Shown piece after piece: positions 41,497-49,718 of a DNA stretch of 64,000 nucleotides (its first letter is position 1; each line of letters begins with the position of its first letter). Origin of the DNA: Candidatus Aquidulcis sp. (lineage in GTDB: Bacteria > Chloroflexota > Anaerolineae > UBA4142); assembly GCA_020723345.1 (NCBI GenBank), contig DYJA01000017.1, forward strand, positions 12,381 to 76,380, written 5' to 3'. The translations under genes were made by a program, and so were the position numbers. Below the pieces are notes generated by a model, which was not told the DNA's origin, did not search any database, and saw only the letters and a program-made list of their open reading frames with translations.

Positions 41497-42528
41497 ATGA
41501 GCATTAACGCTTTAACTGAAGCAATCAAAGCCATTGCGCAATCGTTGCAGGTTGCAACGATTTTCCCTTCGCTTTTGTTCATGCTGGTCCATATTTATAT
41601 CATCGTGCCGCGCCTCCAAGGATTTTTCAAGATCCAAGTGGACACCACGGCCCCGCCTACCCTCGCAATAGTTGCTGCACTTTCATTGATAATGAGTTAC
41701 GCACTGTATGCGTTTAACTTTCCTCTGATCCAGCTTCTCGAAGGGTATCATCCATCGAGTCGCCGTGTGTGGAAGGCTTGGCTTGATGCCAAGCGATCCA
41801 AATTCCGGAACTTAACAGCTACAATCAAGACACTCAAAACGCGCATTCGCCGTATCGAAACCGAGTACTATCCGCATTCGGCGCATACTGATCCGACTTG
41901 GCAGATCCTAAGTACTGAATTGTTCAGGGCTGAAAGTGAATTCGAGTACACTTTTCCTTCTGGAGAATCATTATTACAGCCGACAACGCTAGGAAATATC
42001 ATTGCCGCATATGAGGACTATTCGCGGACGCGCTATGGTATGGAATCATCAGCCCTGTGGCCGCGTCTGGTACCGATTCTCAAAGAACGTCAGTATCTCG
42101 ATTTTGTTACCCAGGAAAAAGTGGTCTTTGATTTCTTGTTGAATACCGGGCTCGTGACCGTATTTTTGGGCTTAGAGTTGGGATACTTGACGCTCTTTCT
42201 GAATCAACCGTTGCTGGGCGGCGGATTGATTTTGTTGACACTTGTCGCCGGATGGGTATTCTATTTCGGACTGACGGTTGCCGCCGATCAGTGGGGAATG
42301 ACGGTACGCGTGGCATTTGATTTATATCGCGATGAATTGCGTAAACGTTTGGGATTACGTGTTGCGGATACCTTTGCCGCTGAGCATGTGCGGTGGCAGG
42401 AAACCTCCCGATTTCTGCATGGCAGGCCCGGCGAATATGACAAATACCAGATTTTTGAACTAGAACGAGAGCGTATGCAGGATAAATCCAATCCATCCCC
42501 AACGAGCCGAGTTCCGCCTACTGCATGA
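41497..42528 (+). CDS. Membrane protein of unknown function
   Basis: The 343-residue protein has two membrane helices near the N terminus (about 20-40 and 55-75), a long charged soluble region with coiled-coil features (KTLKTRIRRIETEYY), and two further helices at about 210-255, then a charged tail. I do not recognise it. Base composition and codon use are visibly AT-richer than in the arl region, as for the two genes that follow, which suggests different origin. AAGGGAG precedes ATG 41497. No operon partner can be named. Confidence 0.8.
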   Translation: MSINALTEAIKAIAQSLQVATIFPSLLFMLVHIYIIVPRLQGFFKIQVDTTAPPTLAIVAALSLIMSYALYAFNFPLIQLLEGYHPSSRRVWKAWLDAKRSKFRNLTATIKTLKTRIRRIETEYYPHSAHTDPTWQILSTELFRAESEFEYTFPSGESLLQPTTLGNIIAAYEDYSRTRYGMESSALWPRLVPILKERQYLDFVTQEKVVFDFLLNTGLVTVFLGLELGYLTLFLNQPLLGGGLILLTLVAGWVFYFGLTVAADQWGMTVRVAFDLYRDELRKRLGLRVADTFAAEHVRWQETSRFLHGRPGEYDKYQIFELERERMQDKSNPSPTSRVPPTA

Positions 42529-42569
42529 GCGGAATTATTCGTTCGGGTGATCATTCAGGGAGGCGCGCA

Positions 42570-42941
42570 ATGTTTCGATTTTTTTTGCGTTTGTTAGTGT
42601 GTTGGATCTTAGTTTCCCTGTCTCGCTGGACAATGCGAACGTTCGGTCGACCAGGGGCATCGGGGGGATGCAATGACACAGTACCCAAGACGGCCGAGGA
42701 ATTTGCCAAAGATTTGGGTGAAAAAGCGCGCTCAAGTTGGGTTCAAGTCTTTAACGATGCAGTCAGAAGCCATCTGAGTGGAAATTTAGTAGTGGCGGAG
42801 GTGGAATATTCCAAGCTTCGCAAGATTCCACTGATAAACAGTTCTCAGACTTTGGACCTGTATAGAGAATCTGATGTTTTCAAGCACAATTGGGATTTGC
42901 TCCAAGCAGATAAAAACCGGAGAATAAGATCCGGACATTGA
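42570..42941 (+). CDS. Small protein with N-terminal hydrophobic segment, unknown function
   Basis: The 123-residue product has an N-terminal hydrophobic helix (MFRFFLRLLVCWILVSLSRW), a Gly-rich turn, and a charged helical part (EEFAKDLGEKARSSWVQVFNDAVRSH). No family is recognised. CAGGGAGG at 42556-42563 precedes ATG 42570. It shares the AT-richer composition of its neighbours. It may be a membrane-tethered or secreted protein. Confidence 0.65.
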   Translation: MFRFFLRLLVCWILVSLSRWTMRTFGRPGASGGCNDTVPKTAEEFAKDLGEKARSSWVQVFNDAVRSHLSGNLVVAEVEYSKLRKIPLINSSQTLDLYRESDVFKHNWDLLQADKNRRIRSGH

Positions 42942-42964
42942 TGTTTTCAATTTAGGTAAAAAAA

Positions 42965-43831
42965 TTGGATACACCGCAGTCACAATCGCCACCGATCTCT
43001 CCTACGCCAACATCTGTTCCATCTCCTAGTGCGAATTATGTCTTTGCCAGCGCGGGAGACGTTCCAGTTACTCCGCGTTCAGATGTTGCTCCGATACCGG
43101 AAGAGATCGAAATTCCTGTTGGTTTTTCAGAAAACCCCAGTGGAAAGCAGCGGCATGTCATTCTTGCTTCGTTGTTTGGAGTGATAGTGCTTTTGGGGTT
43201 ATTGGTATGGGGGGCTGGTCAATTGCAGCGTCAAGGCAAGTTGACTTGGCTTGATGTGTTTTCTTCGCAACGTCCCTCTTTCGAAATTATAGAGACACGG
43301 AATGGTCAAGTCTTGATTCAAGAAAATACCGGCAACACAAATCGTATCATCGTCAAACAAATCGGGCAGAATAGTTGGTTTCTAGTATCACAAGACGATC
43401 AAACTGCAACCCAGCCGGTTTTTTCACCTGATGGCTCATGGGTGGCTTTTCTATCCAAACGGGATGGAGGACGGATTGTTATCACTGCTGTCATCACGGA
43501 TACTCAGAAATTGTTTACTACGGAAATGATAAAGAAATCTGGTGTTCAAGCCAGTCTGGGTGAACTTGAACTGTGTCCCTGGACACCTATTGCTTGGAAT
43601 CCCAAGGGTAATCGAGTTGCGTTCTTCGGTTGTAGTCTTTCACGCCCCTTTTCGATTGTTTTGATTGGAGAGGTATCTAACAATCCCCTTGACCCCATTG
43701 CCCTCATTGGTACAGGTCTTGACACAAACGATTCGCGTGGGTTGACTTGGGCAGATACAGCGCATCTGGTAATCACTAACGCTTCAGTGGGCTCGACACC
43801 TGCCAGTGTAACCACTATTCTAGTTCCCTAA
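42965..43831 (+). CDS. Membrane-anchored protein with WD40/PD40-like beta propeller region
   Basis: The 288-residue protein begins with a Pro/Ser-rich cytoplasmic stretch, has one membrane helix at about 70-90 (VILASLFGVIVLLGLLVWGAG), and a beta-rich outside part that includes PVFSPDGSWVAFLSKRDGG, a PD40/TolB propeller repeat. A second weaker repeat is IAWNPKGNRVAFFGCS. It starts with TTG at 42965. Three or more blades would be expected for a propeller, so the fold may be partial. No function can be assigned. Confidence 0.7.
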   Translation: MDTPQSQSPPISPTPTSVPSPSANYVFASAGDVPVTPRSDVAPIPEEIEIPVGFSENPSGKQRHVILASLFGVIVLLGLLVWGAGQLQRQGKLTWLDVFSSQRPSFEIIETRNGQVLIQENTGNTNRIIVKQIGQNSWFLVSQDDQTATQPVFSPDGSWVAFLSKRDGGRIVITAVITDTQKLFTTEMIKKSGVQASLGELELCPWTPIAWNPKGNRVAFFGCSLSRPFSIVLIGEVSNNPLDPIALIGTGLDTNDSRGLTWADTAHLVITNASVGSTPASVTTILVP

Positions 43832-44020
43832 ATATCCTCTCGATGCGTTTCTTATGTGTCTCCCCTCTATCATTGACAACCAACCGCACAAACTTGCCGA
43901 TGTGTCGAATGCTCTGACGTTGACGTGAAACTCGCCGAACTGCCAGATTTTTCTCCTCCCTTATTTTCCCACACCTCGCAGAGGGAAAATTGTCTCATTT
44001 ACTCCCCGGACTCCACCCCG

Positions 44021-44026
44021 TACAAT
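44021..44026 (+). promoter_or_regulatory. Possible promoter directly before the FG-GAP gene
   Basis: TTTACT at 43998-44003 and TACAAT at 44021-44026 are 17 bases apart. The start of transcription would be near 44033, just at ATG 44034, giving a leaderless message. No ribosome site is visible before this ATG. Confidence 0.45.
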
Positions 44027-44033
44027 GTACGAC

Positions 44034-46013
44034 ATGAGAAAATTGATCCTCGGCGCGTCGGCGCTCTTCCTGGGTTGGCTCATCGTCGCGCTCGGATCGG
44101 CGTCCACCCAGGCAGCGCCGCTGCGCGCGATTGCCGCGCCTGTGCTCAAGTGGCAGCGCGGCGGTTGCTATTCCTCGTGGTGTGAAACCGGCTGGTATTC
44201 CTCGCCCGCCGTCGCCGATCTCGACGGCAACGGCAGCAAAGAAGTGATCGCCGCCGCGTATTCCGTGTTCATTCTCGATGGCGCGACCGGCAGTCAGACG
44301 CGCCGGATCGATCCGCCGGTGTCCGGCGCGCGCGCGTGGCCCAGCGTCGTCGTCGCCGACATCGACGGGAACGGCGATCTCGAAATCGTGACCGCGCACG
44401 GTTCCGGTTACGTGCGCGTGCTCGATCACGCCGGCAATGTCGTCTGGACGCGCCAGCCCATCGGCAACGAATTGCGTTCGCTCGCCGCGTACGATCTCGA
44501 CGGCGACGGCAAATTGGAAATTCTCGTCGCCGCCGCGGCTTCGATCAACTACAATCAATGGTACGTTTATCAATTCGACGGCACGGTGCGGAGCGGCTGG
44601 CCCCAACTTGCATCCGGTCAACCCGGCTATGCGGCGGGCGCATACAACGAAAATATCGGCGTCGCGGATTTGGATGGCGATGGGCGCGGCGAAATCATTG
44701 GACCTTCGGACGTGCATTACATCACCGCGTACGAAGACAACGGCGCGCAAATTCGCGCGCACACGCGGTACGGCAGCAATAAATTTTGGAGTCAGGTCGG
44801 CGTTCACGTCGACGACGCGGTTGATTTGCGCGGCTATGCGTATTGCGGCACCGAGCATCGTCCCAACTTTGCCGATACCGCGCCGACTTTGGTCGACGTC
44901 AATCGCGATGGCGTGATCGAACTGATCGTCGTCGGCAACGTGTACAATTGCGGGACGAATCCGTACACCGATTTGTATCACATGCCGTTCATCTTCAAAG
45001 CCGACCGCTCGCGTTGGAGCGGCAGCGGTTTCGATTGGACGGCGATTCCGGTGCCCGATGGTTTAGCCGCGCCGCTGAGCGAAAATTACAACCTCATCGA
45101 AACCGCGATGCCGAACCCGGTCGCCGCCGATTTGGATGGCGACGGCAATCTGGAAATTCTGTACGCTTCGTACGACGGACGCGTGCACGCGTACTGGCTC
45201 GACAAAACCGAGCATGGTAACTTTCCGTACTCCGTTTACAATTCCGGCGAGGGGTTTTATCGCTTTGCATCGGAGCCGGTTGTCGCCGATCTGGACAACG
45301 ATGGTCACGCCGAAGTTATTTTTTCTTCCTGGGTTCAAAAGGGGACATCGCAAACCGGCAAACTGCACATTCTCGATTACCAGGGCAACGCGCTGCAAAC
45401 GGTGAATTTGCCCGCCGCGTTCGGCAGCCCGAATTGGAACGGCGTGCTCGCCGCGCCAACGCTTGCCGACATTGACAACGACGGCGAACTCGAAGTCGTG
45501 CTGAACAGCGCGCACTCGGGCGTCCTCGCGTACGATTTGCCCGGCACGTCGAACGCGCGAATTTTGTGGGGCACCGGGCGCGGCAATTATCAGCGCACCG
45601 GATCGATCATCTCCGGCTCGCTGCAATCGTCTAGCAAAAGCGTCGCGGCGAACCTGCCGCGCGCCAACAGCGCGCTGACGTACACGATCACACTGCAAAA
45701 CCCAGGTCCCGCGCTGTCCGGCGTTCGCGTGACGGACACACTTCCTTCCGAAGTGAATTACCTCGGCAATTTGAACGGCTCGACAGGGACGTGGGGTTAC
45801 GCGAGCGGCGTGATTACGTGGACGGGGACCGTTTCGACCGGCGCGCCGGTCACGATCACATTCAGCGCGGCGGTGCGCCCGGAGATCACCAATCCCCAGG
45901 TCATCGTCAACACCGCGCAGATCGACGACGGCTTGGGCAGCGTGTTGCAGCGGCAAGCGACCATTGTCGCGAATGGAATTCCCAGGTACTTGCCGTTTGT
46001 GAAAAGACAATGA
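44034..46013 (+). CDS. Secreted FG-GAP/VCBS beta-propeller protein with DUF11-like domain
   Basis: The 659-residue protein has a signal peptide (MRKLILGASALFLGWLIVALGSASTQAAP) and about seven FG-GAP/VCBS repeats, each with a calcium-like loop such as ADLDGNGSKEVI, ADIDGNGDLEIV, YDLDGDGKLEIL and ADLDNDGHAEVI. A DUF11/CARDB-like domain follows (SVAANLPRANSALTYTITLQNPGPALSGVRV). The last residues, PRYLPFVKRQ, match a C-terminal motif seen in the next protein. It would be outside the cell or on its surface and may bind calcium. No enzyme activity is evident. The next gene starts in its stop codon. Confidence 0.88.
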   Translation: MRKLILGASALFLGWLIVALGSASTQAAPLRAIAAPVLKWQRGGCYSSWCETGWYSSPAVADLDGNGSKEVIAAAYSVFILDGATGSQTRRIDPPVSGARAWPSVVVADIDGNGDLEIVTAHGSGYVRVLDHAGNVVWTRQPIGNELRSLAAYDLDGDGKLEILVAAAASINYNQWYVYQFDGTVRSGWPQLASGQPGYAAGAYNENIGVADLDGDGRGEIIGPSDVHYITAYEDNGAQIRAHTRYGSNKFWSQVGVHVDDAVDLRGYAYCGTEHRPNFADTAPTLVDVNRDGVIELIVVGNVYNCGTNPYTDLYHMPFIFKADRSRWSGSGFDWTAIPVPDGLAAPLSENYNLIETAMPNPVAADLDGDGNLEILYASYDGRVHAYWLDKTEHGNFPYSVYNSGEGFYRFASEPVVADLDNDGHAEVIFSSWVQKGTSQTGKLHILDYQGNALQTVNLPAAFGSPNWNGVLAAPTLADIDNDGELEVVLNSAHSGVLAYDLPGTSNARILWGTGRGNYQRTGSIISGSLQSSSKSVAANLPRANSALTYTITLQNPGPALSGVRVTDTLPSEVNYLGNLNGSTGTWGYASGVITWTGTVSTGAPVTITFSAAVRPEITNPQVIVNTAQIDDGLGSVLQRQATIVANGIPRYLPFVKRQ

Positions 46014-47683
46014 TCATGCAAAATCGTTTTTCAAATGACGCGCGTTTGGCGATGTTAACATTGACGTGCGCGGCTGCGTTGATCATCGCGCTGAGTTCAA
46101 CTCTGGCAACAGAAAAACCGCTCGCCGCCGCGCCGCGCGAATCGGCGAGCGCGTGCGCGCCGTTGTCCGCACCCACCGGCACGATCGTCGACGTTTCTAC
46201 TGTCGAAGAATTGGAAGACGCGGTAAACACCGCAACCTCCGGCACGACGATTCGCCTTGCGGATGGACCGTACAATTTGAACGGCGTCTATTTACTGTTC
46301 GATGTTCCCAACGTCACGCTTCGATCCGCGAGTGGAAATCGTGACGCGGTAATTCTCGACGGCAATTACCTCACGACCGAAATCATTCAGATCGCCGCGT
46401 CGAACGTCACTATCGCCGACCTCACTTTGCGCGAGGCGTACTATCATCCAATTCACGTCATGTCGACCGCGAGCAGTCACACGAACGGCACGTTGATCTA
46501 CAACGTTCACATCATTGACCCAGGTCAGCAGGCGATCAAAATCAATCCGGTTGCCGGAGGGTATTTCACTGATAACGGCACGGTCGCTTGCTCGCACATC
46601 GAACTAACGGACGCCGGACGAACCCAGGTTTGGAATATCAATGGCAGTTGCTACACCGGCGGTTTAGACGCGCATCAATCGCGCGGCTGGGTCATTCGCG
46701 ATAATCTCGTCGAGGGTTTTTGGTGCGCGAGCGATCTTTCCGAGCACGGGATTCATCTCTGGCGCGGCTGTCGCGATACGACGATTGAACGGAACACGCT
46801 CCGCAACAACGCGCGCGGCATCGGCTTGGGCTTGGCGACGAGCGGCAGCGGGCGCACGTACGGCGACAATCCGTGCCCCAGCGCGTCCGGTTACGTGGAT
46901 GATTGGGGCGGCGTCGTCCGCAACAATTTTGTCTCCGCGAGCAGCAGCGCGTTGTTCGCTTCCGAGTACGGCTTTGATTGTGGGATTTGTTTTTGGAACG
47001 CGTGCAACGCGCGCGCGCTGCACAACACCGTGTACACCGGCGATCCGGCGCACACGTTTTCTTCTGTCGAGTGGCGTTTCTCCAACACGCGCGCCGACAT
47101 CGTCAACAATTTGGTCAATCACACGATGCGCGAACGCGATGGCGCGACCGCGACGCAATCGGGCAACGTGACGAACGCGCAAGCGAGTTGGTTCGTCAAC
47201 GCCGCGTCCGGCGATTTGCACCTGGTCGCGACCGCGACGAATGCGATTGACCGCGTCGCCGCGCCGAGCGGTGTGACCGACGATTTCGATGGCAACGCGC
47301 GTCCCATCGGCGCGGCTTCGGACGTTGGCGCGGACGAGTACGGCACCGCCGCGCCGTCAGCCGTGAACGATCTGCGCGTCACAAGCGCGATCACGAGCAC
47401 CGGAACGCTCACCGTCACGTTGGCGTGGACTCCGCCAACCGGCGCGGTGACGAGCACGCTGCGGTACGCTAGCACATTCATCACCGCCGGGAATTGGAAT
47501 AGCGCATCCGCGTTGGCGACCTTGTCCGGCGGCGCGGCTACGCACACCGCGTTGATTCCGTATTCGAGCGGCACGATCTATTTCGCGCACAAATCGCAAA
47601 ACGCGAGTGACGTGTGGTCGAATCTGTCGAACATCGCGCTGTGGCCCCACATCGACGCGTATTTGCCGTACGTGCGGCGTTGA
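46010..47683 (+). CDS. Secreted right-handed beta-helix protein
   Basis: The 557-residue protein has a signal peptide (LTCAAALIIALSSTLATEKPLAAA) and a right-handed beta-helix (pectin-lyase fold) region starting with a VEELEDAVNTATSGTTIRLADGPYNLNGV stretch, as in polysaccharide-binding or lyase proteins. Repeats such as HIELTDAGRTQVWNINGSC and NTLRNNARGIGLG form coils. A fibronectin-III-like part follows near 440. It ends DAYLPYVRR, the same type of ending as its neighbour. It starts at ATG 46010 in the stop codon of the previous gene; ATG 46016 is an alternative. No catalytic residues were identified. Confidence 0.85.
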   Translation: MIMQNRFSNDARLAMLTLTCAAALIIALSSTLATEKPLAAAPRESASACAPLSAPTGTIVDVSTVEELEDAVNTATSGTTIRLADGPYNLNGVYLLFDVPNVTLRSASGNRDAVILDGNYLTTEIIQIAASNVTIADLTLREAYYHPIHVMSTASSHTNGTLIYNVHIIDPGQQAIKINPVAGGYFTDNGTVACSHIELTDAGRTQVWNINGSCYTGGLDAHQSRGWVIRDNLVEGFWCASDLSEHGIHLWRGCRDTTIERNTLRNNARGIGLGLATSGSGRTYGDNPCPSASGYVDDWGGVVRNNFVSASSSALFASEYGFDCGICFWNACNARALHNTVYTGDPAHTFSSVEWRFSNTRADIVNNLVNHTMRERDGATATQSGNVTNAQASWFVNAASGDLHLVATATNAIDRVAAPSGVTDDFDGNARPIGAASDVGADEYGTAAPSAVNDLRVTSAITSTGTLTVTLAWTPPTGAVTSTLRYASTFITAGNWNSASALATLSGGAATHTALIPYSSGTIYFAHKSQNASDVWSNLSNIALWPHIDAYLPYVRR

Positions 47684-47702
47684 TCAATGCGGTGACAGCC
47701 AT

Positions 47703-47794
47703 CCTTGCGAAGGTTGCGAGGACACTTGGGAAGACAATGGGTCCTGGCACAGGAAATACATTTCGATTCAAGATACGCTCGAACCTTCGCAAGG
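47703..47794. repeat. Inverted repeat with CCTTGCGAAGGTT arms
   Basis: CCTTGCGAAGGTT at 47703-47715 and AACCTTCGCAAGG at 47782-47794 form 13-base terminal inverted repeats 66 bases apart. The same arms lie at 54927-54955 and 60969-61024. It is a MITE-like dispersed element. Confidence 0.8.
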
Positions 47795-47814
47795 GTGAGT
47801 ACGGAGATCACTTA

Positions 47815-47853
47815 AAATTCTGTAGATTCTAATTCAAAAAATCTACAGAATTT
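47815..47853. other. 14-base perfect hairpin of unknown role
   Basis: AAATTCTGTAGATT at 47815-47828 pairs with AATCTACAGAATTT at 47840-47853. It has no T run and lies in the 266-base gap upstream of the MerR-type regulator. It could be an operator-like site, a terminator or a repeat. Confidence 0.55.
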
Positions 47854-47949
47854 GACCAAATCGTCATGCGAATTTGACCTCACTCTGACCTGCGCCGCGT
47901 ACCCTGCAAACAGTCGTCACGGCGGCAAATCTACCCGACGGAGGGTTGC

Positions 47950-48570
47950 TTGATCTTGAACGCGTCTGCCGACTGGCTGTCGATCCGACAAGCCAGTCGT
48001 TTGCTTGGCGTCCATATTGGCACAGTTCGCGAATGGACTGATGATGGTCTGCTCCCCAGTTATCGTACCCCCGGTGGTCATCGTCGTTTTTCCAAAGGCG
48101 ATTTAGAAAAATTCCTCGCGCAACGGCGAAAATCTTCCAACGCGGAAAACAATGCCAACACCCAAACTCTCACGCGCCTGCGGGATGAGTTGCGCGCGTC
48201 CCCACATTCCGATTGGCTGAAGAACGCGACCGTTCATCTCGACGAAAGCGCGCGCGCGCGTCAGCGCGAATTCGGTCAGCGTTTGCTCGCGTGTGTCGTC
48301 GCCTTCGCCGATGAGCCGAACGCGCGCGAGCGTTTGCTCGACGACGGGCGGCAGATTGCGCGCGCGTACGGTCGCGTGCTGATCGAGGGCGGCATCTCGG
48401 CGGGCAGCGCCGCGCGCGCAACGATCCACTTTCGCCAAATGATTTTGAAAGCGGTGCTCGACGTGCATCTCGGTTCGCGCACCGGCGACGAGGAGGACGC
48501 GCGCTTGTTCCAGCGCGTCAGTTTCTTCCTCGACGAAATCCTCTTCGCGATTGTCGAGGTATATCCGTGA
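47950..48570 (+). CDS. MerR/excisionase-type HTH regulator with helical sensor domain
   Basis: The 206-residue protein has a DNA-binding domain of the MerR-like/excisionase type at 10-60 (SIRQASRLLGVHIGTVREWTDDGLLP and TPGGHRRFSKGDLEKFL). The C-terminal 120 residues are helical (ARQREFGQRLLACVVAFADEP, AARATIHFRQMILKAVLDVH) and resemble a small regulatory domain of unknown ligand. It begins with TTG at 47950 after CGGAGGG. The radical-SAM heme gene starts in its stop codon (GTGA), so it probably regulates this heme operon, for example in response to heme or oxygen, which is inference. Confidence 0.85.
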   Translation: MILNASADWLSIRQASRLLGVHIGTVREWTDDGLLPSYRTPGGHRRFSKGDLEKFLAQRRKSSNAENNANTQTLTRLRDELRASPHSDWLKNATVHLDESARARQREFGQRLLACVVAFADEPNARERLLDDGRQIARAYGRVLIEGGISAGSAARATIHFRQMILKAVLDVHLGSRTGDEEDARLFQRVSFFLDEILFAIVEVYP

Positions 48571-49709
48571 ATGTATATCCCCCACCGCGGTTGATTTTCT
48601 GGGAAACGACTGCCGGTTGTAACCTCCAGTGTATTCATTGCCGACGGATCACCGTCGCCGATCAACTCTTGCCGCAAGATTTGAAAACCGACGAGGCGTT
48701 TCGTTTGATCGATCAGATCGCCGCGTTCGCCAAACCGATTTTCGTCTTGTCCGGCGGCGAACCGCTTTTCCGTCCCGACATCTTCGACATCGCGCGTCAC
48801 GCGAGCGACGCGGGTCTCATCGTCGCACTCGCGACGAACGGGACGTTGATCGACGTCGACGTGGCGCGCAATATCAGAGCGAGCGGCGTCCGCCGCGTCA
48901 GCATCAGTTTCGACGGCGCGGACCCGGCGACGCACGATCAATTTCGCGGCGGCGGCGCGTTCAACCAAGCGATTGACGGCATTGCGCATTTGCGCGCGCT
49001 CGGCGGCGAGTACCAGATTAACACGACCGTCGCGCGGCACAATGTCGGTCAGATGCCCGAAACGCTCGCGTTGGCGAAATCGCTTGGCGCGACCGCGCTG
49101 CACCTGTTCGCGCTCGTGCCGGTTGGCTGCGGCATCGAAATCGCGGATGATCAACAAATCACCGCCGAAGAGTACGAGCGCGTTCTGAACTGGCTGTACG
49201 ACGCCGAGATGCAAGGCGGGATCGAATTGAAAGCGACGTGCGCGCCGCATTATTTTCGCATCACGCGTCAGCGCCAAGCCGAAGAACGCCGGCAAGGCAT
49301 CGTGCGCGAACGACCACAGAGCCATCATCGTCAAGAACACGCCGGGGGCAATGGTCACGGCGCGCGCGGCGCAATGAACGCGATGACGAAAGGTTGTCTC
49401 GCGGGCACGGGCGTCTGCTTCATCAGTCATCGCGGACAAGTTTTCCCGTGCGGCTATTTGCCGCTCGAAGCGGGAAATATTCGCGCGCAATCGTTCCGCG
49501 AGATCTGGGAAGCGTCGCCGTTGTTCGTGAACTTGCGCGATCCGAGTTCGCTCGACGGCAAGTGCGGCGCGTGCGAATTCAAAAATGTGTGCGGCGGTTG
49601 TCGCGCCCGCGCGTATGGCATGAGCCAAGGTTATCTGGGCGAAGAACCGTTCTGCACGTACATGCCGCGCAGCAAGACCTTCCAGGTTTCCGAAACCTGG
49701 AAGGTCTAG
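48567..49709 (+). CDS. Radical SAM/SPASM protein of the heme-synthesis (AhbD/NirJ-like) type
   Basis: The 380-residue enzyme has the radical-SAM motif CNLQCIHC (CxxxCxxC) near residue 18 and FVLSGGEPLFRPD. The C-terminal SPASM domain has CLAGTGVCFISHRGQVFPCGYLP and CGACEFKNVCGGCRARAYG for extra iron-sulfur clusters. AhbD decarboxylates Fe-coproporphyrin to heme, and neighbours hemH and hemG support a heme role. A His/Gly-rich insert (RPQSHHRQEHAGGNGHGARG) separates the two domains. The last 12 codons come from an inverted repeat at 49675-49707. It starts with GTG at 48567, overlapping the regulator. Confidence 0.85.
   Translation: MNVYPPPRLIFWETTAGCNLQCIHCRRITVADQLLPQDLKTDEAFRLIDQIAAFAKPIFVLSGGEPLFRPDIFDIARHASDAGLIVALATNGTLIDVDVARNIRASGVRRVSISFDGADPATHDQFRGGGAFNQAIDGIAHLRALGGEYQINTTVARHNVGQMPETLALAKSLGATALHLFALVPVGCGIEIADDQQITAEEYERVLNWLYDAEMQGGIELKATCAPHYFRITRQRQAEERRQGIVRERPQSHHRQEHAGGNGHGARGAMNAMTKGCLAGTGVCFISHRGQVFPCGYLPLEAGNIRAQSFREIWEASPLFVNLRDPSSLDGKCGACEFKNVCGGCRARAYGMSQGYLGEEPFCTYMPRSKTFQVSETWKV
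49675..49707. repeat. Inverted repeat at the 3' end of the radical-SAM gene
   Basis: AGACCTTCCAGGTTT at 49675-49689 pairs with AAACCTGGAAGGTCT at 49693-49707 across three bases. The last T is the first base of the TAG stop. It codes for KTFQVSETWKV. The element at 31402-31435 is a sister form. Confidence 0.85.
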
Positions 49710-49718
49710 TACAACGCG

